From Clytia hemisphaerica (Eukaryota; Cnidaria; Hydrozoa; Leptothecata; Clytiidae), in assembly GCA_902728285.1 (NCBI GenBank), contig CACVBU010000567.1, forward strand, positions 558,001 to 622,000: a DNA stretch of 64,000 bases, written 5' to 3'. A program made the translations under genes and the position numbers. A model generated the notes under the pieces. The model ran no database searches. It had not been told where the DNA came from and worked only from the letters and a program-made list of their open reading frames with translations. Below, in pieces: positions 34,701-46,700 of the stretch; positions within the stretch are counted from its first letter, which is position 1, and every line of letters starts with the position of its first letter.

Positions 34701-37700
34701 TTGACCCCATGGACAATCAAGAGGCCACTAAAGGCAAAAAACAGTTGATTAGTTGAGCTCCAACTTCTGAACTAGAAAATGGCAGGGTAAAAACTAGCCA
34801 ACTTTAAAGAAATAATACTCTTTGAGATTTTCCAAAATCTCAACGCAATAATCCATATAAAAATATACAGTATTAAGAAAAGCTCATAACTTGAGGATAC
34901 AGACTTCGGTCAAGATAGAATATGGGGATTTATTTACCACCTGTCACTCAAATTTTCCCACCAGATACAAATTGACTTAGCCTCACTAAAAGTGATGCAA
35001 TTATTTTTAATTTTCAATTATTTTCTGATGCTATAATAGAGAGCTTTAAAATTAATCACTTCTAAAAACAGTAAAAGAATCAATATTATATGAAATCGAT
35101 TAATGGCCCTTCCATCAAATCACAACAATGACTCCTTTATAACTGCTCTAACTGTATCCCATTAAAACAAACCCTCCTCAATATCTTGCCAGTTATCCCG
35201 TAAAATAGATATAGGGGAAAGATTCCAGAGTGCGGAAATGGGAATCTCATACCAAACAACGGTACCACTGGAGTTTTTAATGATTCAAAATGAAAATCCT
35301 GATTAGCAAAAGGGGTACATCAAGATCGGTGAAGTTTGATTGAAGCCCGGGGGGGGGGGTACTACCCTTGTCGACCGACGGGGGTGCTCCGCTGAGGTTC
35401 GAAAAATGGACCCTACGTGGGACTCGAAATTTGCGAAAAAAGTGACCCTGAAAGGGACTGAAATTCCAAAATTTTCTACTTTTTCCCCAAATTTTCCAAA
35501 AAAAGGCACCCTACGAGGGACTGATTTTTCTATTTTGGTGTTTTTGCGACCCTACCTGGGACTCGTGGAGGTTGAAAAAGGTACCCTGACCAGCGGAGCA
35601 TCCCCGTAACCCATTTTGCCCTAGTACCCCCCCCGGGGATTGAAGCTCAATTAGTTTGATTTTTTACCGTCAACTGCTCTAACTTTGGACTATCTGACAA
35701 AACATGGGACGGCAATTCGGCCACCATTTCACCAAACTTCCAAAGTCATTTGATTTGAGTTAAGGAACGGCGTATTCAAAAATACACGATTTCTCTTTCG
35801 ATTTTACAGTAAGTGAAAATACAGACCAGATACTGTAAGTTGGTCTAATGTCGACATCCGTCTTCTAATTTCGACATCCTTCTTTATAGATAGGAATAAT
35901 AAGAAGGTCGAAATCACTGATAGACTAAAGATTTTTCCTCTCATCACTCTCATCGCGCTCGCTAGTCAAAGTCAATCAGCTATTCCGACCTTCCTCAGTT
36001 TCTATTGTTCCTATCTCTAAAGAAGGGTGTCGAAATTAGAAGACGGATGTCGACATTAGACCAACTTACGGTATGCAACAGTCCCATGTTTCGACCAATC
36101 GTCCCAAGTTAGAGCAGTTGACGGTACCGTGTTGCCCATTCTTTTTACACTCTGACGGCTTATTAGCAGACACCCATGCTTAACCTTAAAGCGCAGGCCA
36201 ATATCTATCATCCCATCGGCCAGGCGATGTCAAACAAACTGTTCGATTACCAAACCAAATCCAATAGTCATTGAACCAAGAAACTCCGGTAAAGTTCAAT
36301 TAGTTTGATTGATGTTTGATGTGTTTGATGAGCTGTTGCGCTAGCAATAACTGGAACCATTTGAGCTAATAAAAACACTGATCGCATCGAACTTAATTGA
36401 ACTGACGATGTAATCAAACATCAAACTGAAGATTTTCCAGTAAAGTTCAATTACTGTTCGATCAGGTTCGATAAGCGAACACCTATCGTTCGATGAAATT
36501 TGATGTTTCGATTACCAAAATTGGTTTGATAGGGTTTGGTGGACATCATCGCCTGGTATCGGGGAGGAAAAGCTGGAACTTTTTCTTAATCCAAACAAAC
36601 TCATCGAACAACAATCAAACTTCATCAGATAAAAAAGTGAAAACTTGAAAACTAATCAAAGAATTGTCTCACCAAATTAGGCTTGGTAATCGAACAGCTA
36701 TCGTTTGATTTTGTTGGATAGCTCGACACAACAGTTCTTCGATAACGATATATACGTAGTAAATGATTGCTGAATTTCAATATTGACATAATTTCTAGAA
36801 AATATGTGGAAATACTTGCTAAATGAAACTGTTTGTCACAACTGGTTAACATTTAACACATATCTGGTGAAAAAAGGAAAAAAATATCATACCTGTGCTG
36901 TTTGTAGTTTTTTGAAGAAGAGGGTTATTTTTTTATGTGTTGTTGTTTGTGTAAAATTAACTCTTTTTGTACTACTTACTGAGCATTATCAATTTATTGG
37001 TGCATTCACTAACTACACAAACATAAGATACTTAGTAGTAAACGAATAATAAACCTCTTTAAATACTCTACAAAAGACCAGAAAACATGACAAAAATCTA
37101 TACAGCAGCAGCAAGTTTCAAAAGCATGTGCAATCAAGCAGCCATTAGTTCTCATGATGAAGATGAATGTTTACAAAGGCTTGGTTACACATCATACACT
37201 AGAGTATTTTGATTATCAAGGAAAGCGCTGTTTTTTATCTTTGTGAGTGAGTCCACCTTTAGAATATTGGCCGTAGTACGCCCGTAGCCAAACGCCCACG
37301 CCATAATTTGCGCCCGAAAAATTTTCTCGCCACACAGAAAGACTATCGTAATACTTTCGCTATGCGAAATTAAAAAAGGAGAGTATTTATTCTCAGCCAT
37401 TTTTTTCAAAGTTTTGCTAAAACAGAAAATTTGAATCCGATTAATCTGATAACAGATTGTATTTCATCATCAGATTGGTATTTCCATCGAAATATTCATT
37501 TTGTCAGCATAAAGGCAATGGAATAATTGATTAGATTCATCTCTCTAAGACTGGCCTTCCCAATTTTTCCAACTGACAAGTTCTATCCATTCATACAAAA
37601 GGAATCTCATTCAGCATAATTAAAACATTCGGGGTAAAAAAGCTTACAAACATCACACTTAACGAACCGGGCAATATTTTTGTCAAATAGTGTCACTTTG

Positions 37701-40700
37701 TCAAGAAAATGACTGGTTACTTCAAAGGTCACTTTAGTTTTCTGAGGACTTGATTTGGACATTCTCTACGATGGAGAGAGCAGACAAACTCGATAACCGC
37801 CCAAGTTTATCTGGTCGCTGATCATGGTCGCTGGCCATGATCGTCATGTTTAGGAACTCTTCAGTTGAAGCTCTCAAATTCGACGTTCTCCTTTTCGACT
37901 ATTATTATTCCATTATTCGTTAATACACGTTTATTTTATAACTTGGCTCATACCCTGGAGATCCTTTTTTTGTCCGAGAATTTCAATCTCAAAATTCCTT
38001 ATCGAGTTCCTTATTTACAGCCAATTCGATTGACTTCAAAATATGCCAATTTTGCCCTGTTTGCCAATTATTTTACATTCGATTGACAGAAATTTGGCAA
38101 AGTTGGCAAAATTGGAGTGCCATAAATGCCAAATAAAAAAGAAGTGGTGAATCTGGCATTCTTGGCAAATTTGGAACTTACCTCCATACGTCTCCATACA
38201 AAACACTGATTCCCACGAGATCTGTGTTCTTTTCGGCTCCAATTTTGCCACTTTTGCCAAAGTTTTTGAAAAATAGAAGACCTTCCAATGCTAAAGCAAA
38301 ACAATGCCGATCGGCAATTTGATTGGTTAAAAAATCGTTCGCTTTACAAACGCCGACAGAAAACTGCTGACTAAGCATCACAAAACGGAAATCATAATGG
38401 CAGAGTAGCGATGTACAAATTTGCCATGAAGCTGTGATCTTTTGACATTGAAATTGTGGATTTGGCAAAGTTGGTGAGTATGGCAAATTTGGAAGTCAAT
38501 CGAAAGGGCTGTTATTTAGCTACTAAGGTTGGATTTGCGAAGTATGTAAATAATGCATACATCTGCATACATAAAGATTAAGAAATTTTTACAGGCTAAG
38601 AACCAAACTGCACCCTGACAAGTACATTGCATTGAAGACAACTTTTACAGAGACAAAACAAAACGAAAACTGCCTTGAAGAGGAGCTTGTTGTCGACCCC
38701 AATGATGTATATATAATCTTTGACGATTAAAGATGGCGGAGGTGCTCCTGAACGGAGAAAATCGAAGTTGAGAAATCGCCATCCCAGAAGCGGAATTTGA
38801 GGTGAGATCGAAATATTCAAGTTGCTCCGAATTCTAGAAACCACCGTCCACCACGAAATATCGCATCAGCCTTTGTTATTATACCGTGCGTCAAACAATT
38901 CAATCACATTCGATATTCGGTGTGAACGCGCAAATTTTCAACCAGTTGTTGAAAGTTTTGAGAAAGAGAGCCATTCTCGTCGACTCACCCCTCTTTTTCT
39001 TGGTGAGTCGGTTCTCTTTCTTCTCGTACTCTTTTCCTTCCTGGAAATTTCGGGCTCTGCGGGAAGCCTATTACAGGGGACCCCCCGATTTTCTGAAGTG
39101 TTCCGGCATTTCCAGCCTTTTCTGTCATTATCTTTCTCCGGAGAGAGAGATAAGCGTTCACGCCACCGACACCACAGAGACGAAAATGGTATCCGAGAAC
39201 CAGAGCAGGTTTGAGTGCAGCTTTTGCCACAAAGTTTTGAAATCGAAATCAGGGAAAACTCTACATCAAAATAAATGCACCCAAAATCCTCGAAATCAGA
39301 CGGAAGCTCCTGCATTGCCATCAACAGTAAAATTATCTGACGTCACATCCAAAATATCGTCTTCGTCGTCAACAAACCCTACCGCTGACCTTCCCAGCCC
39401 TCCTGATTTGTCAACAGCAGAGAACCCAAATCCAGAACCCCCGGATCCACCAGACGAACCCAACCCACCCGAAATCTTCCGCTGGGGAGATTACAAAGGA
39501 TCTGATTATACCCAAATGTTGAACGTCGTCTACGAGAAAATAGTCTTTTGGCGTCAAAACCTATTTCGTTTACCATCCGGGAATGCTGGCAAAAGATTCA
39601 TCCGCGAACTCAGTCGACTCATCAACAGCTGGGTGGAAGATTCGTCAATCAAAACCATATCCCTGAAAGCAATCATGATTATGCCAGCCCTCCTGTTGCA
39701 GAAACCTTCGCGCAAATCAAAATCTAAAGAGCACGCAACAGCACTTTCAAAACGCCTCGATCTATGGGAAAAGGGAGACCTTTTCAATCTTCTACACGAA
39801 GGAGAGACCATTCAAAGACACCTACTGTCGTCTAAAACCAATAGATCGTCCGTTAAAGAGATCACAAAGGAGTTCATCAAGAAAATGTCGAAAGGCAACG
39901 TAAACGGCGCAATAAAACTACTCAGCAAAAACATGAGCAACGGAATCCTTCCTCTCGATGATGTGACATTGAACGCGCTGAAACAAAAACATCCGCCACC
40001 TGAGCCAGCCGATCCGGATATTCTCCTCGACGACACGCCAATCAAACTTCACCCGGTCAGATTCGACGAAATCAACGGTGATATGATCAGACAATCGGCA
40101 TTGAGGACAAAAGGAGGGGCAGGACCTTCAGGACTGGATGGCGATGGATGGCGACGCATACTTTGTTCGAACAGCTTTAAGACCGAATCAAACGATCTAT
40201 GCACGTCTTTAGCTGAATTTACGAAACGTCTATGCACCACTATCCAATCGGATGGATCTCTTGAAGCCTTCCTTTCCAGCCGGCTGATCCCCTTGAACAA
40301 AAACCCAGGCCTGCGACCGATCGGTATCGGCGAAACACTACGGAGAATCATCGGCAAGACAGTATCAAGATTGCTCAAACAAGACATCACCGATTCCGTC
40401 GGTTCATTGCAAGTATGTGCCGGCCAAGATGCAGTTTGTGAAGCTGCTATTCACGCCCTCAGAGAGATATTCAACAAACACGAGTGTGAAGCCGTGATGT
40501 TAGTCGACGCATCAAACGCCTTCAACGCAGTCAACCGTGAAGCATTTTTGCACAACATAAAAGTCATCTGCCCCTCAATTGCAACATTTGCCTCCAACTG
40601 CTACAATACGCCCTCCAGACTCTTTGTCCTCGGTGGTGTCGAAATCCGTTCATCCGAAGGCACCACGCAGGGTGATCCCATTGCCGGCCTGCTGTACGCT

Positions 40701-43700
40701 ATCGCAACAATCCCTTTGATTCTCTTCGCCGCTAGCGAGATACGTAACACCAACACCCGAGCAGCAGGATATGCCGACGACATATTCGGAGGCGGTACGA
40801 TTCGTGGGCTCAAACGAATGTGGGATACGATACTTCGCTGGGGCCCCAAATATGGCTACTTCCAGCGCGCAGATAAAACTTGGATCATCGTCAAACCACA
40901 ACACCTAGAACAAGCCCAACAAGAATTCAAAGACACAAATATCCGCATCACTACCGAAGGAAAAAAACACCTCGGAGCTGCCATCGGTTCAGACGACTAC
41001 CGCGATGAGTTTGTCACTGAGAAGATCAGCACCTGGATCGGCGAAATTGAGCTATTGTCGGAGATCGCCAAAATCGCCCCTCAAGAAGCCTACACTTGCT
41101 TCACGGCAGGTTACAAACACAAATTAAACTTCACCATGAGAACCATCCCCAACATTCAACACCACCTCTCAAAGCTAGATGAAACCATCACCGCCAAGTT
41201 CATCCCAGCGATCACAGGAGGAATTCATCCAAATAACGTAGAGCGCGAGTTGTTTACCCTCCCTCCAAGCCTGGGTGGTTTGGGAATTCCGAAGTTCAGC
41301 GATCTGGCCGAATCCGAATTCCGAAACTCAGAATTGCTCACCGAACAGCTCCGTAAGAACATCATCAAACAAGAAGAAAACGAAATCGACAAAGATGAAA
41401 TTAAGAAATTGAAAGCGTCATTCAAACTCAAACGCACACAGTCTCATCGACAGAAGTTGGAAAACATCAAGAACCAATCACAAGACGGCATGAAAAAGCT
41501 CCTCGAAATCAACCGCGAGCCTGGATCATCCCTCTGGCTATCCACACTCCCCATTCAAGACGAAGGTTTCCAGCTCGACAAGCAATCATTTTGGGACCTG
41601 ATCAAGATTCGATACGGTCACCAAGTAAATCGTTTACCAGACGTTTGTGTATGTGGATCTTCGTTCAACTTGGAGCACGCGCTGACGTGCAAGAAGGGTG
41701 GCTTTGTCACTCTTCGCCACAACCAAATTCGTGACATTACTGCGTCCCTCCTGGCGCAAGTCTGCAAAGACGTGAAAGTCGAGCCAGCGTTGACTCCACT
41801 GTCAGGAGAGAACTTTGAAATGAAATCTACCAACACTCAAGACAATGCCCGTCTTGATATTGCTGCTAGGGGATTTTGGATTCCTGGCCAAAAGGCATTT
41901 TTTGACGTAAGGGTTTTCAACCCAATCGCCAAACGGTTCAGGAACTCCAGCATCTCCCAAGCATGCGATGTCAACGAAAGGGAAAAGAAACGCACGTACG
42001 GCTCCCGTATCCTACAAATTGAACACGGATCATTCACGCCAATCGTTTTCACCGCCATGGGCGGCATGGGAAGAGAGACAAAATGTTTTTATAAGAGACT
42101 TAGTGAACTTCTGTCTGAAAAGCGTGACGAAAACCTGTCAGTCACAACGACTTGGGTAAGAAGAAAGGTGAACTTTGCACTATTGAGTTCGGTCCTCTTG
42201 TGCCTCCGCGGCAGCAGAACTCCATGGAACAAAGACCACCTCTCCTCTTCACTCACGAAAAGTTCGAGTGACTGTGAGGTTATTTGCGCTTTTTAATTCC
42301 TTTATTGAAAAATTTCTAAATTATTACTATTGACTACTTATGTTTGAGATAATATCAAGATCCATACCGGGACTGGCTCCGGACTAGTATTTTTTTTACA
42401 TAAATTTTCTTTTATTTTTTAAACATCTTGGAAGTTATTTATGAGGTAAAATCTATATTATGATGTATGTGAGGACACAATTGAAAGCATTGCTAGGCAA
42501 ATGGTAGCTAACTGGCAAAAAGGAGATTGGGTAGCTGTTTTATTAGAAGAGGTGGGTACAGTATATTAAAATTATCCATAATCCATAAAATAAGTTCAAA
42601 AGATGTTTAAAAGTTGTTATAGTGCTGTATAAATCTAACGATGTATCAAAATAAATTGATTTGTAATAATTTGAAATGAATTCTTTAATTTAGGTTGCTG
42701 ATGACAATATCCTTGTATCATGTATGGAATATGCTTCGACTGTTGGCAAGAATTGGTTCAAATGGCCAAACAAAGAAGACAAGATTAAATATTCAACAAA
42801 CGAAATTCTTTGCTCGATCGCTGCACCCTTGCCCGTCAGCCAAAGGGGGCATTTTTCTGTCTCTAAGGAAGGACAAATAAAAATTGAAAACTTGACAAAA
42901 AACATTTAGTAAGCATTCAAAGTCAAAACCTTATCTTACATCATTTGTTCATTAATTTTCTTCATTAACACTATTTCAGGTATATTATATCAGGTATATT
43001 ATTTTCAGCGATATCTCTAGGCATTATTTAAAAGTCACTAACTGATTTATTACATTTTTTTTCATTTGACAAAAGAACTGTACTTACTTAAAATCAAGTC
43101 TGAACATTTCCTATCCAACCAGAAACATCTCAGCACTTTATCTAACCTTTTAAAGTGCGGTTGCTATGGGTAAACAACCCGTTGCTAGGGAGTTTTGAGG
43201 AATGAAATTTTAATAAACCAGACTCACTTCTAGGACTTATTCTGACTCAATGAGACTAGATACCATGGGTTTCTTTTTAGATATGGAAAGGGGAAGGGGT
43301 ATAGCATCTAATTCTTCAAAAGATTTTTTGTGAAAGTGAGGGCCGCAGCCATTATGGGCCGTGAAAGTGAGAAAATTTCGGAGTTTAAAAAATTTCAAAA
43401 TGGCCGCAGAGGCCACACCCATTGTTGTACCATGAGATTTTTTTGTGGAAATGAAAGTAAGTCCAGTTGCTTATCAGAAAATCATAACTAGTACATGTAG
43501 AAGTGAGGCCCATGTGAGATATTTGGTCTCAAAAAGGGAAGAAATTTCGCGAAAACGTGGTTTCAGCCTATGATTTCTAGACACCGAGTAATATTCAGGA
43601 CCTCATTTTTCATTTTTTGTGTAGAACTTATGCTATATTTCTCAGAAATGGAGAAAGCAGGACCTCTAAATGCCCAAAATGAGCTAAAAACCATTTCCAA

Positions 43701-46700
43701 GAGGCTCTTCTATTTTGTGGGCCCAAAAATAGCCAAAAACCCAAAATTTTGGAAAGGCCATATCTCGGTAACCGAGCGGAATTTTTCAAAAAAATTTCCA
43801 GGGGATGTTTCTTTCATTATTCTGAGCAAAATATCTAAAAATGAAGGAAATCTAAGGCTATCACTTCCTGACCTTGCCCATTTTTGCCTATTTTTCTCAG
43901 AAAATGGCTCTTAAAGTTTCTTGCTTAGGCAAATACTTTTTGAATATTTCCCCGCTATAAGGGGAAATATTAGTTAAAAAGGCATTTCTCCGATCCTTGG
44001 CTACTTACGCCCTTTTTGCGCCCTTAAAGGGGCAATCCGCCACCACATTGCGAAGTTTGTTTTTGTTTTCATTTGCCTTAGTTATTCAGACAAAATCACA
44101 CGGATTTACCTTGATGTTACGCGCATGTTTTTGAGTAATCAAGACACGAATAATTCAGATCAAAATACAAGATGGACGAAAATTCAGTCTTGGCTTTTTA
44201 AAAGTTATAACTCTTTTCTGACGAACAAAAAACATACAATTTTCATCTAATTGGCGACCAATAATTACATGAAATGTGAGGCTAACACTTCAACTGTAAT
44301 CATTAGTAATTTCAAGAGTTTTTCATCATTGATTACAAAGATATCCATGGATTACCTCTTCCGAATACCAAACAAACCAACTTAAAGATTTCAGAGACAT
44401 TTGCTTGACATGAAGAAAACGCTACATCCCCATAACTTTGGACATTAAATGGTTGGCAAAATGGTATTAACATTCTATTGAGATGTGAAACTGGTTCAAG
44501 TTGAAGAATTGATGAGAAAAATGGGCAGTACGAGAAATATTTTTGCTTTGAAATACAAACTCTTATATGGACGACAATATCTCTGGAACAAGTTATATGA
44601 GATTTGTTTACCGAGTGACCCCAAAACAAAGTCTTTAATGCTTGGTTCTTACATTCATGAGGTCAGAGGTTTTGTGGATTTTCTAAACTTTAGAAACTTG
44701 TGTGATTGTTTTGGTTGTTTTCCTGACTAAAGACACTTTTGAATGTGTGATTGTTTTCCCTTACTAGAGATACTGTGAGCGTGTATTTAATAAACATATT
44801 GCATCTTGGCTTGGAGATATTTTTGAATGTTTTAACAGCGACGTCATTTCTTGTTTGGATTGTTGTAGTGTTATCTTTTAGAGGGGTCACTCACATATCG
44901 ATTCTTCCCACGACTAATGTCAAATTGACGCTAATTTGAAAACTGCCCCACCCCCACCTCTTAACGTCAAAGTTCAAAAATTTTCAAAAATTGATGAACA
45001 TTTTCTCCTTCACTTTCATCGTTGTTTCGTCGTCAGCCATCTTTAATTTCGCTACGGCTTGCTCAGGCAGATAATTTCTAAACTGTTTTCAGAAAGTTGC
45101 CGGAATTAATTATCTCCATAATCATAATCAACAGAAAAGCTGCATTTTACAAAAAAAGACAGACCGTTGGCGAAATTCAAGGGCCGTGCGGACCGTCTGA
45201 ACAAAAGGAACTCGAGATGTAAACATCGGGCCGTTTGTTTTGGTTAAAATTTCTGTAAAATAGCGAAGTGAACAAATATTTAGGTATGTAAAAGGAGGAA
45301 AAGAAATATGGAAAGTAACATTTGTCACGGAATAAACGTATTAAAAATCGATATTTCTGGTGAAATTTCTTAGCGTCAAAGACTAACCCACCCACCCCTT
45401 TGCGTCAATTTGACGTTAGTCGTGGGAAGAATCGATATGTGAGTAACCCCTTAGTGCTCCAATGTTTCGTACACGGCAAAAATATAAACCTTGTCTGCTT
45501 GAGCAGATTGATTTACATTCTCGACAAAGAAGTCAATAGAAAACTATTGTCCGATATTTCAGGTTGACATATATTCTTGACAAAGAGGTCGATAGAATAA
45601 AGCATCTGCTCTTTTCTGGATTAGATTGGTGTCAAGAGATTCATATATCAACAAACTTCCACATAAATATAAACATGAAGGTAATCCAAGGTAATTTCAA
45701 CCAAGCACATAACACGAAATGTGTGAAACGTTTGTTTTTAATCTTAGATTTCTGGCCCCCTCCCCCTGTTCGTTTTCGTTCGCTTTTTGGATGACCCCCT
45801 CCCCCCCCCCCCTCAGCTACGAACGTACTTTTTGAATGGCCCCTTAAAGAATTCATTGCCAAAAAAATGACAAAACGGTCACAATGCAATTCCTTGACCT
45901 TTGCCTTTATGATTCCAATAAAAACTGCTGATTTGGCCTATCCCATTTGTGCTGGTTTCCTTGATTTTTAACAAACTTAGCTTTACTGTTCTTTTGTTAT
46001 ACATTTTTTAATATACATTATATACATATATATAGTCTAGAAGTATAAAACCTTCAACTACTCAAAATGGAAACAATAAAGACAAAAACCCACAAAACAA
46101 AAAGACAATACAAATACAACAAAAATCTAGAATGAACATTCACAGAAAATCAATCAGGTTGGAGTAGAAAAGGAAAATATGATGACATAGAAATCCGTCA
46201 ATGTAAAACTAGTGATCTAAAATGACTTTAAGGAAGAAGAGTTAAGATGGAATGAAGTAACTCAATATGAGTCAAAAAATATTTCAAGAAAACACATTAT
46301 CTGTTCTTCAGTTTTCGACCTACACAGGATTTCGGCCTTTTACGAAAATATCCTCCTATATGATGGAAATAGGGTTGTGTAGGTAGGCCAAGCAGTGTTA
46401 ATTAAACACCACCACAGATAAAAGATAGTAAAAAGATGTGTTTATTGAAAGTATAAAACGCGCGCAATAATATAAAATAAACTAAAACGTAAAAACCACG
46501 GAACCAGCCGAAGAAACTAAAATTACAATGAGAAAAGAAGTATACTTTCTACTAGACAAAGTTGCCACACCTTTGACACGTTTCTGCCACAACGTTGAAG
46601 AAAGCATACTAGAAGAGGGAACTGGGATTGGATTGCCACTATCCAACCCTGTGGCTCTCACACACATTTTACAGTTCAAAGAATAAGATGGAAAGAGTGG

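Noticed and set aside
35340-35609. 89-codon plus frame
   Set aside because: It spans a G-run TIR element and reads through its internal repeats.
38886-39185. Upstream extension of the retrotransposon protein by 100 codons
   Set aside because: It begins at GTG, has no ATG and is low-complexity; the zinc finger follows directly after ATG 39186.
38938-42067. Many minus and alternate-frame ORFs across the retrotransposon
   Set aside because: Shadows of the single 1,036-codon plus frame, which carries all the recognisable domains.
43570-43914. 114-codon plus frame
   Set aside because: Repeat-like wording, no splice context and no family resemblance; left unassigned.
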